From positions 1 to 64,000 of the forward strand of contig NZ_LUUG01000095.1 of assembly GCF_001644035.1 (NCBI RefSeq): a stretch of DNA of 64,000 bases, read 5' to 3'. The position numbers and the translations under genes are program-made. This DNA comes from Methylomonas methanica. Lineage in GTDB: Bacteria > Pseudomonadota > Gammaproteobacteria > Methylococcales > Methylomonadaceae. Below the pieces are notes generated by a model. The model did no database searches and was not told the origin of the DNA. It was given only the letters and a program-made list of their open reading frames with translations. This document shows positions 1-8,490 of the stretch, in pieces. Positions within the stretch are counted from its first letter, which is position 1; each line of letters begins with the position of its first letter.

Positions 1-2
1 CC

Positions 3-842
3 AGATTTGACTATTTCTCATGGCTTGGCAATAGGCCGCTTAAAGACCTATCCGCGGTTGAAGTATTGGCGACCTTACGCCGCATTGTGGATCGCGGCGC
101 ATTGGAAACCGCAGCCAGAACCAAGCAATTCATCGGTCAAGCTATCCGCTACGGTATAGCCACAGGCCGAGCAGAACGCGATGTAACCGCCGATTTACGC
201 GGCGCGCTACCGTCGCCTAATCGCGGCCACTTTCCCGCCATTACCGAGCCAAAATCATTGGCAGAATTACTACGCGATATTGATGCTTATGGCGGGAATT
301 TTGTCGTTAGAACTGCGCTACAGCTCCAACCTTTGATATTTGCTAGACCTGCCAACCTTGCGGCGGCTGAGTGGTCAGAATTCGACCTGGACGCGGCAGA
401 ATGGCGGATTGCTGCCAACAAAATGAAAATGAAAGACGCGCATATCGTACCGCTCAGCAAACAAGCCATTGCCTTGTTGCGTGATATTTATCCACTGACC
501 GGTTCAAGCCGCTATGTGTTCGCCAGCAATCAAGGCAAAAAAGGCAATGAACCCCATATCAGCCGCGAATCCATCGGCGCGGCAATCCGGCGCATGGGTT
601 ATCAAGGCCAACACACCGCCCACGGCTTTCGCACCACCGCCAGCACCCTTTTGCATGAACAGGGCTATCATTCCGACATGATCGAGCGCCAGCTTGCCCA
701 TGCCGAGCGCAACCGGGTTAAAGCGGCCTACAATCGAGCGCAACACTTACCCGAGCGGCGAAAGATGATGCAAAGCTGGGCGGATTACCTGGACGCCTTG
801 AAGACTGGCGCGCAAGTCATACCGTTCAGGAAGAACGGCTAG
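3..842 (+). CDS. P4-type tyrosine recombinase (integrase), 5' end missing
   Basis: This is the C-terminal part of a tyrosine-family integrase that would insert and excise a mobile element. The reading frame is open from the first bases of the window (it reads RFDYFSWLGN before the first possible start), so the N-terminal arm-binding domain lies outside. The visible part holds the tail of the core-binding domain and the whole catalytic domain: the first Arg box (FARPANLAAAEW), the HxxR box (HGFRTTAS), the later His (QLAHAE) and the nucleophile Tyr (KAAYNRAQH), followed by the MMQSWADYLD tail usual in P4-like integrases. A TTG at 66 could be mistaken for a start but lies inside the domain. The genes that follow (AlpA, Rha) fit an integrative element whose other end lies to the left of the window or near 4800-5099. 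Confidence 0.9.
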   Translation, partial: RFDYFSWLGNRPLKDLSAVEVLATLRRIVDRGALETAARTKQFIGQAIRYGIATGRAERDVTADLRGALPSPNRGHFPAITEPKSLAELLRDIDAYGGNFVVRTALQLQPLIFARPANLAAAEWSEFDLDAAEWRIAANKMKMKDAHIVPLSKQAIALLRDIYPLTGSSRYVFASNQGKKGNEPHISRESIGAAIRRMGYQGQHTAHGFRTTASTLLHEQGYHSDMIERQLAHAERNRVKAAYNRAQHLPERRKMMQSWADYLDALKTGAQVIPFRKNG

Positions 843-860
843 GCGTTGATATAATCGAAT

Positions 861-916
861 TTAACCGGATAGCCCGACGGGGCAACAAGCGGGATTCGTC
901 CCCCGTTTCCGGTTAA
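861..916. repeat. Inverted repeat after the integrase gene
   Basis: Perfect 9-bp arms TTAACCGGA (861-869) and TCCGGTTAA (908-916) enclose a GC-rich interior just downstream of the integrase stop codon. It could be a hairpin that ends the integrase transcript, or part of the recombination or regulatory region of the element. There is no T-run, so a classical terminator is not well supported. Confidence 0.5.
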
Positions 917-952
917 TCCTTTCGGACGGCTTACACTTTGACGAGGTGTTGA

Positions 953-2317
953 TTGAAACCAGCTGAAAAATGGCGTTCTGTAGAAAAGCTGCAAATGTTT
1001 GAAGCTGCGCTGTTAATACTTGATCTTGATCCTGACATCTGTGGGAAGTACACGGTTAATTCAAGTTATTGGCCGCCAGGTTATGAAGAAATCTATGAGA
1101 AATTGTTGTTCGATGCCAGTACCGGGGAATTAGAAAACAGTTTCGGCCCCCGAATCATAAGACAATTAAACACGGAAGACTATGTTCCATACAGACTTTC
1201 GGACGTTACATTAGCCAACCTAAAAGCGTGGTTAATTAAGCATAATATCAGCGCACCATTTTTTGAATCTATAGCGCCAACTTCAAAAAGCTTACAAATG
1301 GTCAAAAGGGCAGATGTAATAAGTATTGTGACATTATCAAAGATATTAGCAGCACACCATGAAATAACAACCGGTGAAGCATGTGATCTGATAACGTCAA
1401 AGATAATTACCCATCAATTAGTTTGTTACGACATATCAGGACAACGGCTACCACAATTATTCGGTGATAACGACGAGGGGATTGATGCCGCAACCACATC
1501 ATTCGATTTGAAGTGGTGGACTTCTCCTGAGAAAGAAACGTTGATTATGGATGACTATGGCATTAGTCCCAATCAGGTTGCTATTTTAAAAGCCGAAGCA
1601 GCAAGGCATTGTGATATTTCAATTTCCTTAATCGATGGGTTAGAGGAAATAATATCAACTCGTGAATCGCTTAGATATGACGACAAACAAGACAGTATTG
1701 TTACGAGGAAAGACCTTGTTAACCTTGTATGTTTATCCAAGGCAATTTCTAGGTATCACCAAATGCCCCTCCCTGAAGCATGTAACTTGGTAACTGACAG
1801 GATTTATGATGCGCAATTGCCTGTTTATAATTTGCAAGGAAATGGATTACCAAGACCATGTGAAAAGAGAGATGCAGTATGTGAGGTATTTAATAGTTAT
1901 TGGTGGGAGGAACCGGAGAAAGAGACTAAGTATATGAGCGGTGTTGGTATGAGTCCTACAGAAGTTGCAATTTTAAAAATTGATGCCACAAAGTATTGTC
2001 AGATTCCAAGTGATGAAATAAGTGACTTGTTTTTCCCTGTCTCGGTTAAATCTGAAATCCAAAGTCTCGATATAAATTTGACTCCAAAATTATGCGAGGA
2101 TCAACAGGGTTACATTTCCAAGTTTCTTACTATTTTAAATAAAGCCGCATTTGAATTTTGGAGCACAGCCGATCCGGACGACAAAACCACGCACCCCACC
2201 AACGATCAAGTTGCGAGCTGGCTCAAGTCTCAAGGCTATTCAGATATAAATGCCAAACAAGGGGCAGTAATAATAAGGCCGGAATGGGCTGCAAGCGGTA
2301 GGCGGCCAACAAAATAG
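953..2317 (+). CDS. Hypothetical element protein with an internal duplication
   Basis: I do not recognise this 454-residue protein. It starts with TTG, supported by a GAGGTG ribosome-binding site six bases upstream. Two segments of about 110 residues are clearly related: roughly 118-235 (VISIVTLSKILAAHHEITTG, then KWWTSPEKET and GISPNQVAILKAEA) and 257-370 (LVNLVCLSKAISRYHQMPLP, then YWWEEPEKET and GMSPTEVAILKIDA). The last 60 residues (HPTNDQVASWLKSQGYS, then IIRPEWA.SGRRP) resemble a short DNA-binding-like tail found in proteins of phages and integrative elements. The gene is visibly richer in A and T than its neighbours, which suggests separate acquisition. It sits between the integrase and the regulators of the element. 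Confidence 0.75.
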   Translation: MKPAEKWRSVEKLQMFEAALLILDLDPDICGKYTVNSSYWPPGYEEIYEKLLFDASTGELENSFGPRIIRQLNTEDYVPYRLSDVTLANLKAWLIKHNISAPFFESIAPTSKSLQMVKRADVISIVTLSKILAAHHEITTGEACDLITSKIITHQLVCYDISGQRLPQLFGDNDEGIDAATTSFDLKWWTSPEKETLIMDDYGISPNQVAILKAEAARHCDISISLIDGLEEIISTRESLRYDDKQDSIVTRKDLVNLVCLSKAISRYHQMPLPEACNLVTDRIYDAQLPVYNLQGNGLPRPCEKRDAVCEVFNSYWWEEPEKETKYMSGVGMSPTEVAILKIDATKYCQIPSDEISDLFFPVSVKSEIQSLDINLTPKLCEDQQGYISKFLTILNKAAFEFWSTADPDDKTTHPTNDQVASWLKSQGYSDINAKQGAVIIRPEWAASGRRPTK

Positions 2318-2464
2318 CTACATCCATTTGAATTCAAGACTGACGGGGCTTTGAGCGAATAACTACAGGTATTTTTACGCTAATGCCTAAAAATATTTCA
2401 GCTATTAAACGCCTATAGCACACCCTAAGCTGACCCCATCATTCACAAGATGGAGTTAGACAAA

Positions 2465-2692
2465 ATGCAAAACCAACAAACCGCCATTGTTCTTGGCTAT
2501 CTGCGAATCTGGCAAATCGTGGGCGACCGTAAACGCGGCATTGAACCGCTACTGCCGGTTGGCCGCTCAACCTTCCTGGCTGGCGTCAAATCCGGTAAAT
2601 ATCCCAAGCCGGTAAAATTAGGCGAGAGAACCACTGCCTGGAAGAAAGCCGATATTCTGGCCTTACTAGACAGCGTGGACGGTGCAGCATGA
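2465..2692 (+). CDS. AlpA-family excisionase/transcriptional regulator
   Basis: A small MerR/AlpA-type helix-turn-helix protein. The motif LLPVGRSTFLAGVKSGKYPK, then PVKLGERTTAWKKADI, is the standard AlpA pattern, in which a recognition helix is followed by a loop and strand ending in a Trp. AlpA proteins activate excision of P4-like elements. An ATG at 2450 would add five residues, but the sequence GGAG at 2452-2455 lies inside that extension and is well spaced for the ATG at 2465, so I chose 2465. The stop codon overlaps the next start (ATGA), which indicates translational coupling with the Rha gene. Confidence 0.85.
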   Translation: MQNQQTAIVLGYLRIWQIVGDRKRGIEPLLPVGRSTFLAGVKSGKYPKPVKLGERTTAWKKADILALLDSVDGAA

Positions 2693-3408
2693 AAGGGACT
2701 ATTGCTAACACCCCATCCAATACTCTGGGCCTAATTATCCACGGCGCAACCAATCAAATCAGCGTGGATAGTCGAGTCATTGCCAAGGAATTTGAACGTG
2801 AGCATAAAAGCGTACTCAGGACGCTAGATGATTTAGTGGCAGATGGCACGATCTCACGGCACGAATTTGTGCCGCGAAATTACCAAAAACGCGGCAAGGA
2901 ATACCGCTGCTTTGAACTCAACAAAGCCGGTTGCTTAAAAGCCATGCCGTTTATCGGCGGTCGGAAATCGCGGGAAGGTCAAAAGCGGCTGGTCGATGAA
3001 TTCTTGCGACTTGAACAGCAACTAAACCGGCAAGCCAAAGAACGCGAAACCCTGGCCTATCAGGTGGCGCGTTTATCAGGCAAAGACAGTCGCGGCATTC
3101 TGACCGATGCCATTCAACAGTTTGCCGACTATGCCCGCAGCCAAGGCAGCCAGAACGCCGACCGCTATTTCTCAATCATCACGAACGCCGTTTATAAAGC
3201 CCTGGTCATCATCGAACCGCAGGCGACCGAAATCCGGGAGTTATTGACAGCGGTACAGCTTAAAACCCTGGAGCTGGCCGAACTGACAGCTGCCCAAGCC
3301 TTGACCGAGGGCATGGAAAGCCAACAGCCTTACAAAGCCATTTTTCAAGCCATGAAAGCGGCCCTGGATGGCGCTGTCGGCGCTAGGGTTAAAATTCTGG
3401 GCGGTTAG
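2689..3408 (+). CDS. Rha-family phage regulatory protein
   Basis: The first 110 residues match the pRha domain: SRVIAKEFEREHKSVLRTL, a short variable loop with a PRNYQKRGKEYRCFELNK stretch, and a GRKSREGQKRLVDEF segment. Rha proteins are phage and element regulators first known from lambdoid phages, where they matter in hosts lacking integration host factor. The C-terminal half (about 110-239) is helical and polar, without a motif I recognise. The gene overlaps the AlpA gene by four bases and is followed two bases later by the next gene, so the three form one operon. Confidence 0.85.
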   Translation: MKGTIANTPSNTLGLIIHGATNQISVDSRVIAKEFEREHKSVLRTLDDLVADGTISRHEFVPRNYQKRGKEYRCFELNKAGCLKAMPFIGGRKSREGQKRLVDEFLRLEQQLNRQAKERETLAYQVARLSGKDSRGILTDAIQQFADYARSQGSQNADRYFSIITNAVYKALVIIEPQATEIRELLTAVQLKTLELAELTAAQALTEGMESQQPYKAIFQAMKAALDGAVGARVKILGG

Positions 3409-3410
3409 GC

Positions 3411-3764
3411 ATGGCGGCAAAGCTCAAGAAAAAAGCTTATATCGCTCAGGATGTCGACATGATTCGTTCTGCCGCTTATCAGGATTTAAGCGGCAATGCG
3501 GTTAAATTGCTGATCCTGATGCAAACCCACTACCGCATGTACGAGCCTATCGCATACAGTATTTCAGAGGCTCAGAAGCGTGTAGGTTGTTGCCGTGGCA
3601 AGGCGCATGAAGCCTTTAGAGAGCTGGAAAGCCACGGTTTTATCAGGCTGATGCTGGACGGACATTTCAGCAAGCAATTAGCGCGAAAATGGCGGCTGAC
3701 TTTCCGGGAGTTTAACGACCACAAGCCCAGCGATGAATGGCGGAACTGGCAGCCACAAAATTGA
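3411..3764 (+). CDS. Small winged-helix-like protein of the integrative element
   Basis: A 117-residue protein with a probable winged helix: LSGNAVKLLILMQTHYRM, then YSISEAQKRVGCCRGKAHEA, then FRELESHGFIRL, a layout seen in plasmid and phage replication or control proteins. It is the third gene of the alpA-rha operon. The stop codon at 3762-3764 is followed in the same frame by 25 open codons that contain a tandem MPYAEQV / MPYSEQV heptapeptide. The present stop may therefore have shortened a longer protein with a repetitive tail. No enzymatic motif is seen, and the function is unknown. Confidence 0.7.
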   Translation: MAAKLKKKAYIAQDVDMIRSAAYQDLSGNAVKLLILMQTHYRMYEPIAYSISEAQKRVGCCRGKAHEAFRELESHGFIRLMLDGHFSKQLARKWRLTFREFNDHKPSDEWRNWQPQN

Positions 3765-3771
3765 TTTGCTT

Positions 3772-3912
3772 GTTCATTATATGAACGCTTCATGCCGTAT
3801 GCTGAACAAGTCATGCCGTATAGTGAACAGGTGTTCATAATATGAACGCAAAACGCCAAGAATCAATGACTTAGCTTGTCGTAAAATACCGTTGGGTGTT
3901 CACTATGCGGGA
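3772..3912. repeat. Tandem 21-bp repeats flanked by matching inverted repeats
   Basis: Two palindromes with the same arms, GTTCAT-TAT-ATGAAC (3772-3786) and GTTCAT-AAT-ATGAAC (3833-3847), flank two tandem 21-bp units (3790-3810 and 3811-3831) sharing TCATGCCGTAT and TGAACA. A further inverted copy of part of the unit, GTTCACTATGCGG, lies at 3899-3911. The array could be an iteron-like or operator region of the element. Its 21-base period could instead be a relic of coding repeats. The gap between genes here is 3765-4042, and nothing else was recognised in it. Confidence 0.6.
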
Positions 3913-4042
3913 TGTACCTATTATTTACCATATGCCATCGGTTAAAAATGCAGGAAACCAGCAGCAATACAGGCAGCAGCAGGCGGGCGGCCCGACATTG
4001 GCGCATGGTTAGGCGATGACAAATCAGACTAGAGGAACCCAA

Positions 4043-4639
4043 ATGGCAACCAAAAAGAAATCGGCTAATAAAGCTGCATCTTCGCCGGCGGTAGACAAAG
4101 ACACTGCAAAAGCTTTGGCGAAGGTTGCTTTACGCCCCAGCGCAAATGCCGCCGCCGTGGTTACGGAATACACCAAGATGTTTGGCGACCACGACATCAA
4201 TGACTTGGTGGATGAATTGGTCGATAGCATCGAGAAAGTGAACGCCGGCGATATGAAACGCTGCGAAGGGATGCTGATGGGGCAGGCCCAGGCGCTACAA
4301 TCCATTTTCGTGAATCTATCGCGGCGCGCAATCAATCAGGAATATCTGAAAAACTATGAAGCGTTTATGCGGATGGCATTAAAAGCGCAAAGCCAATGCC
4401 GGCAAACGCTGGAGACACTAAGCAATATTAAAAACCCGCCGGTTGTCTATGCGAAACAGGCCAATATCTCGAACGGCCCACAGCAGATTAACAACGGCGT
4501 ACCGGCTCAGACTCCGCACGCGGAAGAAATCAAGAATCAATCAAACGAACTATTGGAGGTAATCGATGGCGAACGGTTGGACAGCGGAACGGCGCAAGAA
4601 ACAATCGGAAGCAATACGGCACTGGCGACCATGGGATAA
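4043..4639 (+). CDS. Hypothetical mobile-element protein, helical
   Basis: A 198-residue protein with a Lys/Ala-rich N-terminus (MATKKKSANKAASS), a central helical region (about 25-135) and a Gln/Asn-rich C-terminus. The ATG at 4043 is preceded by AGAGGA at a six-base spacing. An in-frame ATG at 4016 has no such site, so the shorter form is preferred. I recognise the pairing with the next small gene, which recurs in integrative elements of proteobacteria, but no function is known to me. No membrane segment or catalytic motif is seen. Confidence 0.75.
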   Translation: MATKKKSANKAASSPAVDKDTAKALAKVALRPSANAAAVVTEYTKMFGDHDINDLVDELVDSIEKVNAGDMKRCEGMLMGQAQALQSIFVNLSRRAINQEYLKNYEAFMRMALKAQSQCRQTLETLSNIKNPPVVYAKQANISNGPQQINNGVPAQTPHAEEIKNQSNELLEVIDGERLDSGTAQETIGSNTALATMG

Positions 4640-4781
4640 AGCCACCGGCCCCAGGACAGCGGAAGGCAAAGCCACATCGTCTATGAATGCTTACACTGGA
4701 GCGGCGCAATTTCAGGCTGTACTGAGGCGCGCCAGAGCCTACTTAAGGGATCAACGGGAAGGCTTGAAGCGAATTAGATGA
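4566..4781 (+). CDS. Small mobile-element protein (GWTAERR / TGPRTAEGK type)
   Basis: A 71-residue basic protein with the conserved pattern GWTAERRKKQSEAI, RPWDKATGPRTAEGKA and SMNAY. I recognise this pattern from small proteins in proteobacterial mobile elements and prophages, where the function is not established. The gene overlaps the preceding one by 74 bases in a different frame, and GGAGG at 4555-4559 serves as its ribosome-binding site. Such an out-of-frame overlap is unusual, but the conserved motifs lie within and beyond the overlap, so the gene is probably real. Confidence 0.7.
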   Translation: MANGWTAERRKKQSEAIRHWRPWDKATGPRTAEGKATSSMNAYTGAAQFQAVLRRARAYLRDQREGLKRIR

Positions 4782-5099
4782 AAAAAATCCGGGGCAACAT
4801 TGATCATGTGACGGTATTTTTGACGGTATATCTATAATTACAATTCTTACAGGCCTTGATAGTTATGACATACAGAGGATTGTTCGATTGACTATTTCGT
4901 TAAAATTCGCCTCACACCAAATCATGCCAGTCTGAGCTGATTGTATGCATTAGCGGCACCAATCCAAAAAACCATTGTTGAGCCTGAGCCGTACTCTGCT
5001 GTTGTCGCCCCGCACCGTCACCAGAATCAACCGAAAAACAATCTCCGTTATTGGCAAGTACAATGAAAGCCTCGCTGCATAGTTATCTCGGTTTGCAAA
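4782..5099. other. Intergenic stretch, possible right boundary of the element
   Basis: No gene is seen here. The nine-base word TGACGGTAT occurs twice, at 4809-4817 and 4821-4829. Gene content changes across this stretch from mobile-element genes to ordinary chromosomal genes, so an attachment site may lie here. The other att copy would lie outside the window, so this cannot be confirmed. Confidence 0.3.
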
Positions 5100-6806
5100 C
5101 TAGGCGGCTTCGTTCAGCAACTCCAAGCCTCTAAACACCGAACAACGCTTGAACACGTCCAACTCCGGCGCTAATTTCTTTTGCTGGCAGAACTTGGCGA
5201 CCAGTTTGGTCAGGCCCTTGATGTCGCGGCCGGTGGCACCGGGAAAAATGGCCGCCAGTTCGTCTATCAAATGTTCTTCGACCGGCAAGCTAAATTGCTC
5301 GGTCATTACCCGCCAGATTTTGCATCTATCCGCGTGGTCCGGGGCGTGGTAGCGCAGCATCGCAATGCAGCGGGAAATGATGGCTTCGTCGATGTCGTCC
5401 ACCCGGTTGGTGGTCAGAAACAACAGGCCATTGAAATATTCCAGCACCCGCAAGAACACGCCAACCACGGCGTTGGAAGCCAGGTTGTCGGCGCGGCTTT
5501 TGATGTACACGTCGGCTTCGTCGATCAGCATCACCGCCCCCCAGCGCTGGGCGCGGATCAAGGTATCCTTCAAGGTTTTCTCCATCTCCGCAACGTTTAA
5601 GCCCAACTGCCCGGAATGCACCCGGTACAAAGGCCGCTTGATAATTTCCGAATAGACTTCGGCGGTCAAAGTCTTGCCTACACCGGCCGGACCGGCGCAC
5701 AGCACCGTGGTGCCGCCGGATTTGCCGGCGACGATGTCGTCCATCAACATATCCATTTCCGCCGTCAGGATGTCGATCAAATCGGTTTGTTCGGGTGGCA
5801 AAATCAGCTTTTGCTTCAATTCCGGCTGATACACATAAGGCTGGGTATCGTCGACATACACCCAGACATGGTGATGCAATTCCAGATGAAACATTAGGAT
5901 ATAGCCGTGCACCGGCATTTCGGTGAACATACCTTTGGGTACATCGGCTTTGGCGGCTTCCATCGCGCTTTCGGTTTTGCTGTCGTAGCGCATGCTTTTG
6001 CCGGCCTTACGCAAATAAGTGCCGAGAATGTCGCCGGAGGCGTCCAGGCTCAAAGCGCGTTCGCTGAGGATATTTTCATCGTTGACCAAGCGGCAGGTCC
6101 CTCCACCCGAGGACATGACCACCGTATTCTTGCGCGTCCAGTCGCTGTTGCGGTGGCTGGCGGTCGGGTCCTCGGCGTACTCGCCGGTCCCCCAACCGGA
6201 AAACTGCTCGCCGTAGCGCGCCCGCCAATCGAAATAACGCACGGAGGCCTCGTCGTAACTGGCAATTAATTCCGGGGTTTCTTTTAAATATCCTTTGGTG
6301 GCAAAGATTTCCGGGATGGTTTTGTCAGCCAAATCCTTGCTGCGGATAATCAGGCTCTCAACCATGATTTTACCCTTGGTGTTGGCTTTCAATTCGATCA
6401 AGATCCGCCCGGCTTCTTCTTCACCCGGCGGGGTGTAATCCAGGCGGGTAATCAGATAAGCCAAAGTTCTGCCGGAAGGCTCGACATGAAATAACCAGCC
6501 GCGAATGCCGCCGTCCAAAAAATAATTGGCAATCGCCGGCAACAGCATTTCCAGTTGATCGACATTGTAGCGATGGCTGTTGTCGGCCAGAGCCGCTTGC
6601 AGCGCTATCAATAACGCTGCTTGCTGTTGTAGGGCTTCGCCTTCTTGCGAGTAGATGCCGGCCAGACTGGCTAGTTCTGTCTCGCTGAGTAAATCGTAAG
6701 GTACCTGTGCTTTGGTGCCGAAACGCAATTGATCGTTTAAGCTTTGCAAGCGCGGGTGGTCGGTAAGCAATTGTTCGAGATAGCGTTTATCTATGGTTAA
6801 TTTCAT
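5100..6806 (-). CDS. AAA+ ATPase
   Basis: A 568-residue protein with a large N-terminal region without a recognised fold (1-350) and one AAA+ module. Walker A is GPAGVGKT at residues 372-379 and Walker B is VMLIDEAD at 425-432. The sensor-1 region LFLTTNRVDDID and the arginine-finger segment (EAIISRC) follow, and the C-terminal helical lid holds the GRDIKGL sensor-2 motif. The organisation is that of classic AAA proteins that remodel protein complexes, as in the ATPase family associated with various cellular activities. No membrane segment or protease domain is present. It lies four bases downstream of the Fe-S protein gene in one operon, so it may act on or mature that enzyme (inference). 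Confidence 0.85.
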   Translation of the reverse strand: MKLTIDKRYLEQLLTDHPRLQSLNDQLRFGTKAQVPYDLLSETELASLAGIYSQEGEALQQQAALLIALQAALADNSHRYNVDQLEMLLPAIANYFLDGGIRGWLFHVEPSGRTLAYLITRLDYTPPGEEEAGRILIELKANTKGKIMVESLIIRSKDLADKTIPEIFATKGYLKETPELIASYDEASVRYFDWRARYGEQFSGWGTGEYAEDPTASHRNSDWTRKNTVVMSSGGGTCRLVNDENILSERALSLDASGDILGTYLRKAGKSMRYDSKTESAMEAAKADVPKGMFTEMPVHGYILMFHLELHHHVWVYVDDTQPYVYQPELKQKLILPPEQTDLIDILTAEMDMLMDDIVAGKSGGTTVLCAGPAGVGKTLTAEVYSEIIKRPLYRVHSGQLGLNVAEMEKTLKDTLIRAQRWGAVMLIDEADVYIKSRADNLASNAVVGVFLRVLEYFNGLLFLTTNRVDDIDEAIISRCIAMLRYHAPDHADRCKIWRVMTEQFSLPVEEHLIDELAAIFPGATGRDIKGLTKLVAKFCQQKKLAPELDVFKRCSVFRGLELLNEAA

Positions 6807-6810
6807 CGCA

Positions 6811-8172
6811 TCAGTCCTGTGACGGTAAGGCTAAACAAAGTACTTCGGCTAAATGCAGCGGCTTGGCGAAGCTGCCATTGCCGATTTGCTGCTGACAAGA
6901 GAAACCGTTGCTGACGAGTAGCGCGTCGGGTTCAGCGCGCAAGGCGGGAAACAAGGCTAACTCGGCCATGGCTTGGGCTTGATCGTAATGCTCGGCTTCG
7001 ACGCCGAAATTGCCGGCCATGCCGCAGCAGGACGATTCGATCAGCTCAAATTTAAGGTCGGGCAATTGCTTCAGCAGCTTGCGTACCGACTTGATTGCCC
7101 CGACCGCTTTTTGATGGCAGTGACCGTGCAACAGCAAACTATTGACGCCGGGAATGGCTTGAAACTCGATAGGCCAGCGCTTAGCGGCTTGTTCGCGGAC
7201 GATAAACTCCTCCAACAGCAAGACTTTTTCGGCCAGCTTTTGTGCCGGTTCACCTAAGCCCAGCTTTAAATATTCGTCGCGCAAACTGAGGATGCAGGAC
7301 GGCTCCAGACCAATAATCGTGCGGCCGGCGGTGACATGCTCGGCTAGCGCCGCCACCATGCGTTGCGCTTCGGCGCGGGCTTTATCGATCAGACCATTGG
7401 AAAAATACGTGCGGCCACAGCACAAGGGCCGATCCGCTTCATCACCAGCCAAAGGCGTTGCGATATGCACATGATAACCGGCGGTATTCAGCAGCTTTTT
7501 AGCGGCTTCGGCGGCAGCGGGATTGAAATAATAATTAAAGGTATCGACCAGCAACACGACTTGTTTGTCGGCCAACTCCGGATGCAAACTTAACTCTGAT
7601 TGGGCCGGCACTTGAAACGCTTGTACGGCGGGTTCCGGCAAACGGACTTTGGCGCTGATACCCAGCCAGGCTTCACCTAAACGCGCCAGCAGCGGTAAAC
7701 GATTGCGCCACTTGATTAAAGGCCCCAGTCTGCGCCAACGCAGTATTTTCGGTAGCTCCGCCCACAGTCGCCGCCTCAGTGAAACGCCGTTACGCTTTAC
7801 CTGCTGCGCCAGAAACTCGGCTTTGATCAAAGCCATATCCACTTCGTTCTCGCACTCGCGCTTGCAGCCTTTGCAACTGATGCACAAGGCCATGGTTTCA
7901 GCCAATTCCGGATTGAAAAACGCCGCGTCGTTATCGGCGTTCAAAGCAGCTTTCAAGGCTCTCACTCGGCCGCCGGGCGACAGGCCGGGATTTTGCGTCA
8001 CCCGAAAGCTCGGACACATCACACCCTTGCCGTCCCGTTCGCATTGCCGGCTACCGATACACACCGCTACGGCTTTGGCGAAATCGGCGCCATGCTTGGG
8101 AATATCGGCGTAGGCATCGCCCATGCCGGCGTTTTCATAAGACGACCAATCCAGAAACAGTTTCATAGGCAC
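6811..8172 (-). CDS. Fe-S oxidoreductase, stand-alone C-terminal half of a D-lactate/glycolate dehydrogenase-like enzyme
   Basis: A 453-residue iron-sulfur protein. Residues 36-60 carry the degenerate first cluster (Cys38, Cys44, then MCPSF with Cys53), as found in the C-terminal half of YdiJ-like FAD/Fe-S dehydrogenases. A complete second motif follows, CISCKGCKRECE, with cysteines 97, 100, 103 and 107. Two CCG domains follow, with CCGRTYFSNG near residue 250, and HGHCHQKA and SSCCGMAGNFG near 350-390. Relatives normally have an N-terminal FAD_binding_4 domain. None is present here, and no FAD gene is adjacent. The start at 8172 is GTG. An ATG two codons later is equally possible, and neither has a strong Shine-Dalgarno sequence. 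Confidence 0.85.
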   Translation of the reverse strand: MPMKLFLDWSSYENAGMGDAYADIPKHGADFAKAVAVCIGSRQCERDGKGVMCPSFRVTQNPGLSPGGRVRALKAALNADNDAAFFNPELAETMALCISCKGCKRECENEVDMALIKAEFLAQQVKRNGVSLRRRLWAELPKILRWRRLGPLIKWRNRLPLLARLGEAWLGISAKVRLPEPAVQAFQVPAQSELSLHPELADKQVVLLVDTFNYYFNPAAAEAAKKLLNTAGYHVHIATPLAGDEADRPLCCGRTYFSNGLIDKARAEAQRMVAALAEHVTAGRTIIGLEPSCILSLRDEYLKLGLGEPAQKLAEKVLLLEEFIVREQAAKRWPIEFQAIPGVNSLLLHGHCHQKAVGAIKSVRKLLKQLPDLKFELIESSCCGMAGNFGVEAEHYDQAQAMAELALFPALRAEPDALLVSNGFSCQQQIGNGSFAKPLHLAEVLCLALPSQD

Positions 8173-8224
8173 TAGGCTGATTAAAAACCTAGATCAAGCA
8201 AAAACAAAGCCAGTAGGAGCGGCA

Positions 8225-8296
8225 TAGGGCGGATAAGCGCAACGCATCCAGCTCTCCCTTCAGTGATTGGTGGATGCGCTTGGCTTATACGCTCTA
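8225..8296. repeat. REP-like imperfect inverted repeat
   Basis: Arms of about 26 bases (8225-8250 and 8271-8296) pair imperfectly. Both contain the core GCATCCA / TGGATGC and a GGATAAGC / GCTTAT block. Such elements are dispersed in methanotroph genomes. The rest of the gap 8173-8490 holds nothing I recognise; a 63-codon antisense frame over it is Cys-rich and repeat-derived. Confidence 0.6.
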
Positions 8297-8490
8297 CCTT
8301 TGCTGCGATTGTTACATTTCCCCGCCGAATTGCTGCTCGGCACGCTGTAGCAAACCCGACAATCTACGACGGCCGCGAGCGATTTGTCACAGCATTGCTG
8401 GGCCAAATCACCGACGACCCTAGGTAATGCGGGCCACCTATTTCGGCACAAATATTGCGGGAATTGGTTTTTTAACCTGGGAAAATTGAA

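Noticed and set aside
3771-3911. CRISPR array
   Set aside because: There are only two contiguous 21-bp units with no spacers, and no cas genes are present.
8260-8451. 63-codon frame on the minus strand
   Set aside because: It lies over a REP-like palindrome and has a Cys/Ser/Arg-rich composition without any family motif.
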